The notes under the pieces: model-generated
What the model saw: the letters and a program-made list of their open reading frames with translations, nothing else
Told to the model about the DNA's origin: nothing
Databases searched by the model: none
Translations under genes and position numbers: made by a program
Source: Phycisphaerae bacterium
GTDB lineage: Bacteria; Planctomycetota; Phycisphaerae; UBA1845; JAFGLZ01
DNA length: 64,000 bases
Assembly (NCBI GenBank): GCA_016927755.1
Contig: JAFGLZ010000199.1
Span: 1-64,000, forward strand
Direction of reading: 5' to 3'
Shown here: positions 1 to 8,390 of the stretch, piece by piece
Position numbering within the stretch: position 1 is the stretch's first letter
Layout: every line of letters begins with the position of its first letter

Positions 1-1
1 C

Positions 2-1312
2 AGTCGGCTGGCGCTCGCCACGCTCGTCATCCAGGATATGCTGGTCTTGGCAATGCTCGCCGCTCTTCCAGTCATCGCGCAGTGGGCCGGCAAAGGCGCC
101 GTCGAGCCCATCATCCTGGAAGCCCCCCCTGCCGACCGGACGGGGTGGCCGGCAACGGTCCTCGATGGAGTCGTCCGCCTGGCGGGGATCGCGGTACTGG
201 CGATCCTTGGTCGGCTGGTATTGCCTCGCGTCCTGCGGGAGTCGCTGCGAGGTCGATCAACGGAGGTCATGATGGTCGCCGGAGTGGCCGTAGCTCTGGC
301 GAGCGCCGTGGCCGCGGAGGCACTGGGCTTCAGCCTGGAGATGGGGGCGTTCCTCGGGGGCTTCATCCTGGCGGGAACGTCGGTTCGGTATCAGTTGAGC
401 GCGCAGATAGCGCCTTTGCGAGACGTCTTCCTGGCTGTCTTCTTCACGACGGTCGGGATGCGGCTCGATCCACAGGTCGTCATGCAGTACTGGTGGGCCA
501 TCCTGCTGGGCCTGACGGTCATGATCGCCCTGAAGACCCTCGCCATTTCAGGCGCCTGCTGGACGTTCGGCGCCTCGGCGAGCATCGCGCTGGCCGTGGG
601 CGTGGCGCTGTCGCAGGGCGGCGAGTTCAGCCTGATCCTTCTGAACCAAGCTCACGCTTTCGGCCTTCTCAACGAGAAGACGACGGCCATCGCCATTGCG
701 GTGATCGTCATGTCGCTGATCCTGACGCCGGGACTGATTGCGTTTGGCAGGCGTCTTGCCAGCGCGGCGTCCGGGCTGCGGGCGGCGCCGTGGATCGGGG
801 GCTCGGAGATGAAGGACGGCGCGCCTGGGAAATCCGAGGAGGATGGCTCGCGGCGACACTGGATCATCGCCGGGTATGGGCCAATCGGTCAGAGCGTGGC
901 ACAGAAGCTCGACCAGACAGGCATTCCTTACGTCGTCATCGAGCTCAACCCGAAGACCGTGGATGAGCAGTCTCGGATGGGCAAGTCGTTCATTTTCGGC
1001 GACGTGGCCAATCCGGACGTGCTGATCTCTGCCGGTGTCAACGAGGCCGGCGGGCTCGTTTTGACGATCCCTGACGAGGAGGCGGTGCTTCGAGCCTGCG
1101 CAATCGGCAGAACCCACGTGCCGGACCTCTATATTCTTGCCCGGTTGCACTCACTGAGTCGAGCGCCCGAAGCGGTCCGACTCGGGACGAGCGAGGTGAC
1201 GATCGACGAGTCGCAAACGGCGGAAGGAATCCTGAAGGCGGTCACGAATCGCGTCGAAGGCGGCGCGTCGTCCGGAGCAGCCAAGCCGGACCCCGTCCCC
1301 GTCGAGAGATGA
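2..1312 (+). CDS. Cation:proton antiporter, CPA2/KefB type, with TrkA-N domain (5' end cut by window)
   Basis: The reading frame is open from base 2, so the true start lies outside the window; 436 residues are visible. The first about 250 residues are a run of hydrophobic segments typical of the CPA2 Na+/H+ or K+/H+ exchanger fold, including a QD pair in the first visible helix (VIQDMLVL) and a QGGEFSLIL motif as in KefB/RosB proteins. A hydrophilic linker follows. The C-terminal part is a TrkA-N (RCK) domain with a Rossmann start, GYGPIGQSVA, that should bind NAD(H) and gate the exchanger. Role by family: inner-membrane K+ or Na+ efflux in exchange for protons. The 3' end overlaps the convergent SUMF1 gene by 71 bases. 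Confidence 0.93.
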   Translation, partial: SRLALATLVIQDMLVLAMLAALPVIAQWAGKGAVEPIILEAPPADRTGWPATVLDGVVRLAGIAVLAILGRLVLPRVLRESLRGRSTEVMMVAGVAVALASAVAAEALGFSLEMGAFLGGFILAGTSVRYQLSAQIAPLRDVFLAVFFTTVGMRLDPQVVMQYWWAILLGLTVMIALKTLAISGACWTFGASASIALAVGVALSQGGEFSLILLNQAHAFGLLNEKTTAIAIAVIVMSLILTPGLIAFGRRLASAASGLRAAPWIGGSEMKDGAPGKSEEDGSRRHWIIAGYGPIGQSVAQKLDQTGIPYVVIELNPKTVDEQSRMGKSFIFGDVANPDVLISAGVNEAGGLVLTIPDEEAVLRACAIGRTHVPDLYILARLHSLSRAPEAVRLGTSEVTIDESQTAEGILKAVTNRVEGGASSGAAKPDPVPVER

Positions 1313-2738
1313 TTCCCAGCGCCAACAGACCGACGGCCAGCAAGGGCAGCGTCTGGGGCACGCCGTTGCCGCAGGTAAACCTCGCCTGGACCTCCCAGTC
1401 CCTGGTCATTGATAACTCGAGCACCAGATTGGCATCCGCGGCGGCGTGGTTCAGGTCACCGGGATAGTTGGGATCGAAGAGATACCACTTGATGGATCGG
1501 CCCTCTGCCGGGACGGCGGTCAGAGTCACGACCTCACCCGCCGGGTACACTGGTCGATTCGGCTCGACGTCGAGGGTTCCGGACGAAGGATTGACGATCT
1601 CGAGGTCGAGCACATAGCCGCCGCACTGAACGACGCGGAAGCCCACGAAGAAGGTGCCGTTGGTCACGATGCGGTAGTGCCTGAAGGCGGAGGCGGGCTC
1701 GCCGCTGTCAAAGGACCTGCTTCGGGTCGCGTGGCGGGTCGGATCGATGATGGAGTTCGAGTAGTCCTGTCCCCACTCATAGACGTTCCCGCTCAGGTCG
1801 TCGATTCCCCAAGGGTTCCCGTTGCTGGGCGCATAGGTTCCGACCGGAGTCGGGAACCGAACGCAGTTGGGATCCACTCCTCCCGGGAAGTTTGCGTCGT
1901 AGATAAGGAAGTTGGCCTTGGTGAGATCGGGTTCGTCCGTTCCGTAGCCGTACTTCCAGTGATAGGGTGGCACGGACTCACCGTTGGCGCCGATCCGGAC
2001 TGTGGCCGGTGCGTTTGCGTCATAGGCCGCGGCCTTGTACCACTCGTTGTATGCACTCGGTAGACCGTCGATATAACCACTCTGCAGGCCGACATCGTCC
2101 ATCGGCAACCTGAAGCCGACGTAGAGGTCGACGAGGGACTGTCGCTCGGCCTGATCCAGGTCTCGAACGGCCCAGTCGGCCTTGGCGATCGTGACGGGGC
2201 GCCAGTCGGCGACGCTAACGCCTTCGGCATAGCACCGCTGGCTTGGGTCTAGTCCCATCTCGATCGTGAGCCAGTTGCAGAACTTGACGGCCCCGATCCA
2301 GCTTGCTCCCGCGATGGGATAATCCGCCTCGTTTGGATCATAGACGTACCTGCTTCCGAGGGGCTGGTTGGCGTCATAGGCGACGCGATAGTGCGGGGCG
2401 TAGGGGAAGATAGAGTTGCAGTCGCTGATGTCAAAGATACCGTCGGCGGAGGTTCCGTCCATGAGGCCGATGTCGCCGTTGGTCGTGTTGAAGGCCATGT
2501 AGGCGCCGCGCTCATTGCCTTGGTTGGCCTCGGCGTCGTTTAGGAAGGTGAAGTACTGTGCGAGCGTGACCTCGCATCGTCCCATCCAGAAATCGTATGC
2601 GGGTCCGTTCGGTTCGCCGCCCGCGGGCACAAGCTTCATGTCCATCTCGAACCCGCTGACCGGCCCGGTGGCAAGCCCGGTCGACGTAAGGATCACGGCG
2701 GCGACCAGAAAGCCCTTCGCACAGATGATTTGCCGCAT
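1242..2738 (-). CDS. Exported SUMF1 (formylglycine-enzyme-like) domain protein with InlB-like repeat and C-terminal anchor
   Basis: 498 residues. It starts with a Sec-type signal peptide (MRQIICAKGFLVAAVIL...), so it should act outside the cytoplasm. The body from about residue 35 to 365 has SUMF1/FGE-sulfatase features: YDFWMGRCEVTLAQY near the start, SGNVYEWGQD, and a closing FFVGFRVV. Many bacterial members are not catalytic formylglycine enzymes but C-type-lectin-fold binding proteins; I cannot see which applies. A divergent InlB-like repeat follows (about 375-450) with the pattern LFDPNYPGDLN, then CGNG, a hydrophobic segment and an arginine-rich tail. The same InlB-like pattern and a similar tail occur in the 2198-residue protein at 17.6-24.2 kb. 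A sigma-70-like promoter lies about 110 bases upstream. The 3' end overlaps the antiporter gene. Confidence 0.88.
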   Translation of the reverse strand: MRQIICAKGFLVAAVILTSTGLATGPVSGFEMDMKLVPAGGEPNGPAYDFWMGRCEVTLAQYFTFLNDAEANQGNERGAYMAFNTTNGDIGLMDGTSADGIFDISDCNSIFPYAPHYRVAYDANQPLGSRYVYDPNEADYPIAGASWIGAVKFCNWLTIEMGLDPSQRCYAEGVSVADWRPVTIAKADWAVRDLDQAERQSLVDLYVGFRLPMDDVGLQSGYIDGLPSAYNEWYKAAAYDANAPATVRIGANGESVPPYHWKYGYGTDEPDLTKANFLIYDANFPGGVDPNCVRFPTPVGTYAPSNGNPWGIDDLSGNVYEWGQDYSNSIIDPTRHATRSRSFDSGEPASAFRHYRIVTNGTFFVGFRVVQCGGYVLDLEIVNPSSGTLDVEPNRPVYPAGEVVTLTAVPAEGRSIKWYLFDPNYPGDLNHAAADANLVLELSMTRDWEVQARFTCGNGVPQTLPLLAVGLLALGIISRRGRGPAWLLRTTRRLRRDS

Positions 2739-3247
2739 CTTCCCTTCCCTCCCGTCCGCGGAGGCCGTGACGGCATCGGGCCCTCGGGGGCATCATTCAG
2801 GCATCCTTGTCGGGGCACCGACCCCGCTTTCAGACATGCTACTTGGGATTATAGGCTTCCAGAACCAGCAAAGACAAACACTTCGGTACTAGCCGCGTGG
2901 ACAACGCAAGCCGGGTTCGACTGCCCCGCGTCCCATGCCCGCAGGGGGCCAAGCGTTGAGGCCGATAATCCGACGAAGTGGGAATAGACATCCTGGCCCG
3001 GGGGGCGGCTGGAGACAGTCAGTTGCTCTCGCGCGGCTACCGGGCCTTGGGACTGTCGAGATGTCGTCCTCGACCTAGCGAACCCATCGGGGTCCGCCAG
3101 CCTGGCACCATGCGTGCCAACTTCGTGGAGCGGCATCGGTTCGGGGCCCCTTCCGCTGTCCGGTGCTCGGTGGTATGCTCCTCGTCACACTCGATAGCCG
3201 TCCAGCGACCGCCAAGGTCACCTGAGAACGAAGCGGAAAGGTCAGCG
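2739..3247. other. Divergent intergenic region between SUMF1 and exported hydrolase genes
   Basis: About 510 bases without a credible gene. It holds the SUMF1 promoter described separately. A perfect inverted repeat TGGCAC-N5-GTGCCA lies at 3103-3119 and resembles a sigma-54 -24/-12 element readable on both strands. A GGAAAGG ribosome-binding site lies just before the hydrolase start at 3248. The open frame that extends upstream of 3248 has no signal of coding (no ribosome-binding site, no domain) and I treat it as non-coding. Confidence 0.6.
2848..2877 (-). promoter_or_regulatory. Sigma-70-like promoter for the SUMF1 gene
   Basis: On the minus strand a perfect -10 box TATAAT (2853-2848) sits 18 bases after TTGTCT (2877-2872), a 4/6 match to the -35 consensus. 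Transcription would give a leader of about 100 bases before the SUMF1 start at 2738. The leader contains a GC-rich hairpin (CGGGG...CCCCG). The match was found by eye, so the start point is a prediction. Confidence 0.5.
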
Positions 3248-4417
3248 ATGCGGAACCAGGAGATTGTGTGTCCATCCTCGCGGGCGATTCTCCGGGCCAT
3301 GCTGGGACTGGCGATCGCCTCGAGCGTCCGTCTTCTGCCGATCCCGTCGGTCCTCGCCGAAGAGCCCGAGAAGTCGCCGAAGCCTCCCATGGCCAAACGG
3401 ATCAACTCCAGGGTCATGCCCGCGTTCCAGACACTCGCGGACAACACGCCCGCGCAACTGGCCTGGAACGCCAAGACGATCGAGCAGCACAAGGCTTGGC
3501 AGGAGAAGTTTCACGCCAAGATGATCGAGCTCCTGGGCCGTACGCCCGAACGCGTACCGCTCGAGGTCCGGTGGGCCGGGAAGAAGGATTTCCCGAAGCT
3601 GACGCGGCACAAAGTGTACGTCAGGACGGAAGCGAACTACTGGTCGCCGGCGTACTATTTCGTTCCGAAGCAGCTTAGAGGCAGGACCCCCGCAGTCGTA
3701 TGCCTGCACGGTCACAGCGGCATCTTTCCATACATCCGCGAGGGCACTGAGGCGGAGCGCAAGAAGTGCAAGGAACACAGTCTGGACTACGCGGTTTACT
3801 TCGCGGAGCACGGATACGTCACGATCGCGCCCGTCGTGCGCGGATGGGACGAGACGGTCGCGGATCAGGACTCGGGCGCCCGCAACCCTCGGAGCTGCCG
3901 GCGCGTGACGATGGACGCGTTCTTGATGGGGATGACGCCGATGGGGCTGCGGTGCTGGGACGCGATGCGGCTCGTGGACTTCTTGCAGAAGCAGAAAGAG
4001 GTCGACGCTGAGCGGATCGGCGTGGCGGGTCTGTCCGGCGGCGGAACCTTGTCGTTGTACCTGCCGGTGTTGGACAAGCGGATCAAGCTGGCGATGATCG
4101 GGGGGGCGTTTTCGAGCTATCGCGCGAGCATCTACTCCATCGGCCACTGCATCTGCAATTGCCTTCCGCACATCATGCAATACGGCGATATGGAGGAGGT
4201 GGTGGCATCGTACGCGCCGCTGCCGGTGCTGCTCATCAACGGGACCAAGGATCCGATCTTCCCGATCAAGGAGGCTAAGCAGGGATACGCGATGCTCCGG
4301 GAGGTATACGAATTGCTGGGGGCGGGCGAGAACGTGGACGCGGACTTCTTCGACGGTCCGCACTCGTGGAGCAACAAAAAGACGCTCGGGTTCCTTGCGA
4401 AGCATTTCGGCAATTAG
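3248..4417 (+). CDS. Exported alpha/beta-hydrolase (acetyl-xylan-esterase / abhydrolase_7-like)
   Basis: 389 residues from the ATG at 3248, chosen because GGAAAGG precedes it and the first 40 residues form a signal peptide ending near VLAEEPEK. An alpha/beta-hydrolase domain fills the rest. Visible triad elements are the nucleophile elbow GLSGGG, the acid in NGTKDPIFP and the histidine in DGPHSW; CLHGHSG looks like the oxyanion-hole strand. The family removes acyl groups from sugars or hydrolyses other esters, but the substrate cannot be read from sequence. It is the first gene of the co-directional sugar-catabolism cluster, so a role in trimming an ester-decorated polysaccharide outside the cytoplasm is a reasonable inference. 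Confidence 0.85.
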   Translation: MRNQEIVCPSSRAILRAMLGLAIASSVRLLPIPSVLAEEPEKSPKPPMAKRINSRVMPAFQTLADNTPAQLAWNAKTIEQHKAWQEKFHAKMIELLGRTPERVPLEVRWAGKKDFPKLTRHKVYVRTEANYWSPAYYFVPKQLRGRTPAVVCLHGHSGIFPYIREGTEAERKKCKEHSLDYAVYFAEHGYVTIAPVVRGWDETVADQDSGARNPRSCRRVTMDAFLMGMTPMGLRCWDAMRLVDFLQKQKEVDAERIGVAGLSGGGTLSLYLPVLDKRIKLAMIGGAFSSYRASIYSIGHCICNCLPHIMQYGDMEEVVASYAPLPVLLINGTKDPIFPIKEAKQGYAMLREVYELLGAGENVDADFFDGPHSWSNKKTLGFLAKHFGN

Positions 4418-4473
4418 CCATTGATCGACGGCGCGGCATTCGAGCCGGGCATTGGCACTAGGGAGGTCCGGAG

Positions 4474-5316
4474 ATGGACGGTGAGGGCAGGATGACAGGC
4501 AAGAAGGCGCTCGTGACGGGTTCCGGCACTGGGATCGGTCGGGAGATCGCGCTGGAGTTCGCCCGGCAGGGCGCGGACGTCGTGCTTCATTACTCGCACA
4601 GTCAGGCAGGGGCGACCTCGGCGCTGGAGGAGATCTCGTCGATGGGCCGGCGGGGCGCGGCGTTCCAGGCGGACTTCAACGTCGTGGACGAGGCGGTTCG
4701 GTTGGCCGATCAGGCGATCGCGTTTCTCGGCGGCGTCGACTGCCTGATCAACAACGCGGGGATCACGTTCAACAAGCCGTTTGCACGGGTCACTCGTGAG
4801 CAGTTCGACTCGATGTACCACGTGAACGTTCGGGCACCGTTCTTCGTGACGCAGCGCGTGGTGGAGGGCATGCTGGAGTCGGGCGGCGGGGCCGTGTGCA
4901 ATATCACGTCGATTCACGGGGTGCAGGGCGCCCCGGAACACTCGGTCTACGCGGGCACGAAATCCGCCATCATTGGGCAGACTCGCGCGATGGCGGTGGA
5001 GCTGGCGCACAAGGGGGTTCGGGTGAACGCGATCGCTCCCGGATGGGTAACGGTAGACAACTACTACAAAGCGATTCCGGGCTTCAACGAGGCCGACGCC
5101 CGCAAGTCAGCCCGGGACCAGGTGCCCGTGGGCCGGGCGGGCACGCCGCTTGACGTGGCCAAGCTGGCGGCGTTTCTGTGTTCGGATGAGGCCGAGTACA
5201 TTGTGGGTCAGACGATCGTGTTGGACGGCGGAACGACGACGCTGATGTCGCTCATCTCCGACTTCCGTCACGAGTCGTCGGCGCGTTTTGGCACGGGGTA
5301 TCTGCCTGGCGTCTGA
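4474..5316 (+). CDS. SDR-family oxidoreductase (first of three in the cluster)
   Basis: 280 residues; GGGAGG precedes the ATG. It is a classical short-chain dehydrogenase: NAD(P)-binding TGSGTGIG near residue 15, the NNAG motif, a catalytic serine in ITSIHG, and Y-A-G-T-K as the YxxxK pair. The closing VGQTIVLDGG is typical of glucose-1-dehydrogenase/3-oxoacyl-ACP-reductase-like SDRs. The C-terminus runs about 20 residues beyond the usual end. It lies 56 bases after the hydrolase and 36 bases before a RhaT-like transporter, so it probably shares a transcript with them. It likely oxidises the imported sugar or a product of it; specificity is not readable. Confidence 0.9.
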   Translation: MDGEGRMTGKKALVTGSGTGIGREIALEFARQGADVVLHYSHSQAGATSALEEISSMGRRGAAFQADFNVVDEAVRLADQAIAFLGGVDCLINNAGITFNKPFARVTREQFDSMYHVNVRAPFFVTQRVVEGMLESGGGAVCNITSIHGVQGAPEHSVYAGTKSAIIGQTRAMAVELAHKGVRVNAIAPGWVTVDNYYKAIPGFNEADARKSARDQVPVGRAGTPLDVAKLAAFLCSDEAEYIVGQTIVLDGGTTTLMSLISDFRHESSARFGTGYLPGV

Positions 5317-5352
5317 GAGGATGACCACGCCGTCGAGAAGGAACCGCTGCTT

Positions 5353-6447
5353 ATGGAAACCGTATTGGGGATAGCCGTCGTCGCCGTGGCCGGGCTTATC
5401 ATGGGCAGTAGCGCCTGGCCGTTCAAGCTGATGAAGAAGTACCAGTTCGAGCATTGGTGGTTCGTGGGCATGCTGGTGGGGCTGATCATCATGCCGTGGA
5501 CGATCACGCTCGTGGGGTGCCCTCGGCCGTTCGAGGCATTCGCGACGGTGCCCACGTCGGCACTGGTCAAGGCGAACCTCTTCGCCTTCGGGTGGGGTAT
5601 CGCCAACGTCCTATGCGGGGTCTGCTTCGTACGAATCGGCATGGCCCTGACGGGCGCGCTGCTTACGGGGATGGGCGTTTCGGTGGGCGTCACGGTGCCG
5701 ATGATCGTCAAGGGTTCAGGGCTGTTCAAGGACGCCCCCGGGCTGGGCTCTCCGGCCGGTCTGACGGTTCTGGCCGGCGTCGGCGTAATGCTCGTGGGGG
5801 TCGTTCTGGCCAGCATTGCAGGCTTCGGTCGGGATCGTTCCCTGGCGAAGCTGGAACAGAAGTCGGGCAGCTTCCTGGTCGGGTTGATCATGGCGGTGTC
5901 GGCGGGAGTGCTCTCCTGCGGCGTCAGTTTCGCCTTCGTTTACAGCCAAGGCCCGGTCGTCGAGGCGATGAAGGCCCATGGCGCGGGCGAGATTCCGGCC
6001 ACTTTCGCGGTCTGGGCGGTGGGTCTCGGCGGCGGCGTGCTGGTCAATATCGCGTACCCGATCTACCTGCTGACACGGAACAAATCGTGGGGAGTCCTCT
6101 TGGCGAGTGGGAAGGAGTTGGGTCTGGCCGTGATCATCGGCATCAACTTCAGCGTGGCCGTGGCACTCATGGGTCAGGGGATGCTCCTGCTCGGGGCGCT
6201 GGGGGCGTCCGTGGGATTCGGCGTTCAACAGGCAGCACAGATGACGGGGAGCCAGGGGGTGGGGTTCATCAGCGGAGAGTGGCGAGGCGTGCACGGCCGC
6301 CCGCGCGGGCTGATGTATGCGGCGATCTGCGTGCTCATTCTGGCGGCCGGGGTGATGTCTTACGGAAACACGCTGACGAAAACCGGATCCGCCGACCGGC
6401 TTGACTCCATCAGCAAGGAGATCACCCATGATCGACACGTTGGCTGA
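5353..6447 (+). CDS. RhaT-like sugar/proton symporter
   Basis: 364 residues, almost entirely hydrophobic with about ten membrane helices. The N-terminus (GLIMGSSAWPFKLMKKY) and overall length match the L-rhamnose/H+ symporter RhaT family of the drug/metabolite transporter superfamily. RhaT imports L-rhamnose in enteric bacteria; planctomycete relatives may carry other sugars. It sits between an SDR gene and a mutarotase-fold gene that overlaps its 3' end by 20 bases, which argues for coupled expression and a role as the uptake system of this cluster. Confidence 0.85.
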   Translation: METVLGIAVVAVAGLIMGSSAWPFKLMKKYQFEHWWFVGMLVGLIIMPWTITLVGCPRPFEAFATVPTSALVKANLFAFGWGIANVLCGVCFVRIGMALTGALLTGMGVSVGVTVPMIVKGSGLFKDAPGLGSPAGLTVLAGVGVMLVGVVLASIAGFGRDRSLAKLEQKSGSFLVGLIMAVSAGVLSCGVSFAFVYSQGPVVEAMKAHGAGEIPATFAVWAVGLGGGVLVNIAYPIYLLTRNKSWGVLLASGKELGLAVIIGINFSVAVALMGQGMLLLGALGASVGFGVQQAAQMTGSQGVGFISGEWRGVHGRPRGLMYAAICVLILAAGVMSYGNTLTKTGSADRLDSISKEITHDRHVG

Positions 6448-7495
6448 CACGTTGAACAGCGTCGGCAAGGAAACCGAGCGTTGTCGCTTCCCGGACGGCT
6501 CGACGGTGCTGGTTCTCCCATATGGCGGTCGCATTCTGGGGCTCTTCGCGCCGGGGGCTGCGGCAAACTTCTATTGGACGCATCCGGCGCTGGAATCGGA
6601 GCGGACCGCCGCGGCCTTCTACGCCAGTGACGACTGGCACAACTCCGGAGGGGACCGAACGTGGCTGGCCCCGGAGGTGGATATCTTCTTCCCCAACTTT
6701 CCCAACAGGGACACCTACTTCCAGCCACGTCAACTCGATCCCGGCGACTACGCCCTGACCACGACAGACCGTGGACTGGAGTTGACGAACCGACTGACGG
6801 TGATGCTGTCTCGCAGCAGACGTCAGGTGGAACTCCAGATCACCAAACTCGTCTCGCCGGCTCCCAACCCGCTCCGACGGGAACGGGGCCTCGGAGGACT
6901 GTCGCAGATCGAGTACGCCGGGTACACATTGCGGACCTCGCTTGAGCTGCTCGGCCGCGGATTGGAGCCGGTACATCCGGTCGGGTTGTGGAACCTGGTT
7001 CAGATGCCGCACGGGGGAGACCTGCTGATTCCCACGTACGTCAGGACGGAGCCCAAGGTGTACTTCGGCGAGATCGCGGACCTGGATCTGATCGTGAGCG
7101 ACCGACTCGTTCGGTATCGCATGCGCGCCTCGGGCGAACACAAGATCGGCGTGCGGGCGGTGGCAACGGCGGGTCGGGTGGGATATCTCCATCAGATGCC
7201 GGACCGGCAGTGGGCGCTGATCATCCGGAACTTCCTCGTCGATCCCTCGGGGGAGTACGTCGACGTTCCTTGGGACGAACCGGAGGACATGGGGTACTCG
7301 ACGCAAGCGTGCAACGTCAATAGCGCGCTGGGCTCTTTCAGCGAGCTGGAGTATCACGTCCCTGCCATTGGCGGCAGCACCGGGAAGACAAGGACCGAAG
7401 ACGTCGCCCAAGTTTGGGCGTTTCGCGGGGCTCGGGAGACGATTCAAGCGATCGCGGCTTGTTTGCTCACGGCAGAGCTCTCTGACGAGTCTTGA
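6428..7495 (+). CDS. Mutarotase-fold protein (DUF4380/DUF6786-like)
   Basis: 355 residues. I chose the ATG at 6428 because AAGGAG lies eight bases upstream, within the end of the transporter gene; the 20-base overlap suggests translational coupling. The sequence is beta-rich. The features GGRILGLFAPGA and GGDRTWLAPEVDIFFP resemble galactose-mutarotase-like beta-sandwich domains of uncharacterised families. There is no signal peptide, so it is likely cytoplasmic. In this setting it could interconvert anomers or bind the imported sugar, but the classical mutarotase histidines are not obvious to me. The exact family name is uncertain. Confidence 0.7.
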   Translation: MIDTLADTLNSVGKETERCRFPDGSTVLVLPYGGRILGLFAPGAAANFYWTHPALESERTAAAFYASDDWHNSGGDRTWLAPEVDIFFPNFPNRDTYFQPRQLDPGDYALTTTDRGLELTNRLTVMLSRSRRQVELQITKLVSPAPNPLRRERGLGGLSQIEYAGYTLRTSLELLGRGLEPVHPVGLWNLVQMPHGGDLLIPTYVRTEPKVYFGEIADLDLIVSDRLVRYRMRASGEHKIGVRAVATAGRVGYLHQMPDRQWALIIRNFLVDPSGEYVDVPWDEPEDMGYSTQACNVNSALGSFSELEYHVPAIGGSTGKTRTEDVAQVWAFRGARETIQAIAACLLTAELSDES

Positions 7496-7510
7496 GGCGC
7501 AAGAGGTGGA

Positions 7511-8308
7511 ATGGAGGATTACACTCGAATGAAGGTTGATCTCTCAGGCCAGGTCGCCCTGGTCACCGGCGCCGCCCGGGGCATCGGGCAGGCCATCGCG
7601 GGCGTCCTGGCGGCGAACCAGGCGAAGGTAGTCTACACGGACGTCGACGCTGCCGCGGTCGAGGCGACCGCCGGCATGACGTCGTCCGTGGCGATGAGAA
7701 TGGACGTGACGGACGAGGCGCAGGTACAGGATGTCATCGCGAGCGTCGTGGAGGCGCACGGGCGGCTGGACATCCTGGTGAACAACGCCGGGGTGAACAC
7801 GCTGGCCCATCGAGTCCCGATCGACGAGTTCCCGAAGACCGAGTGGGACCGGTTGATCAACGTGGACCTGACGGGGCTCTATCTGGTAAGCAAGTCGGCC
7901 GGCGCCGTCATGCGGCGGCAACGGTCCGGGCGGATTATCAACATCGCGTCGATCGTCGGACTGGTGCCGCTGCGCTTGCAGTGTGCATTCGCGGCGGCCA
8001 AGGCGGGGGTGGTGAACCTGACGAAGGCGATGGCGCTGGAGCTCGGCCCGGACGGCATCACGACGAACGTCATCGCGCCAGGATCGATTCTGACCGAGGG
8101 CACGGAGAAGCTCTTCTACGGTCAGGACGGCAAATTCAAGGATTCCGTGCAGCGGCTGCTGGACCATATCCCTCTCGGCCGACCGGGCACGACGGAGGAG
8201 ATCGCCTACGCGGTGCTGTTCCTGGCCGCACCGGAGGCAAGTTACGTCAACGGGGCTGTCTTGACCGTCGATGGGGGGTGGACGGCGGGGTACGCTCGGG
8301 ACTTCTAG
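7511..8308 (+). CDS. SDR-family protein with Phe in place of the catalytic Tyr
   Basis: 265 residues. The cofactor-binding TGAARGIG, NNAG and closing NGAVLTVDGGW motifs are those of a classical SDR. The active-site YxxxK is however F160-A-A-A-K164 (codon TTC, where Tyr would be TAC). The serine in IASIVG is present. Loss of the tyrosine normally removes or strongly lowers dehydrogenase activity, so this may be a regulatory or binding member, or use another residue. ATG 7511 has GAGGTG closely upstream; ATG 7529 (MKVDLSGQ) is an alternative start more typical of the family. It begins 15 bases after the mutarotase-fold gene and so belongs to the same unit. Confidence 0.88.
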   Translation: MEDYTRMKVDLSGQVALVTGAARGIGQAIAGVLAANQAKVVYTDVDAAAVEATAGMTSSVAMRMDVTDEAQVQDVIASVVEAHGRLDILVNNAGVNTLAHRVPIDEFPKTEWDRLINVDLTGLYLVSKSAGAVMRRQRSGRIINIASIVGLVPLRLQCAFAAAKAGVVNLTKAMALELGPDGITTNVIAPGSILTEGTEKLFYGQDGKFKDSVQRLLDHIPLGRPGTTEEIAYAVLFLAAPEASYVNGAVLTVDGGWTAGYARDF

Positions 8309-8390
8309 TGGCGGTGGCGGGAATCATCCGGCGTCTTTATGGGAACGGCGCCGGAATGCATGGCGGCTCGACGGGTGACGCCGAGCCGGC

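Noticed and set aside
2905..2935. A GGTTCGACT stretch that looks like a tRNA T-loop
   Set aside because: The flanking bases do not pair as a T-stem and no acceptor or anticodon arms can be built around it.
2978..3247. N-terminal extension of the exported hydrolase frame
   Set aside because: The extension has no ribosome-binding site or domain, and it would bury the clear signal peptide that starts at 3248.
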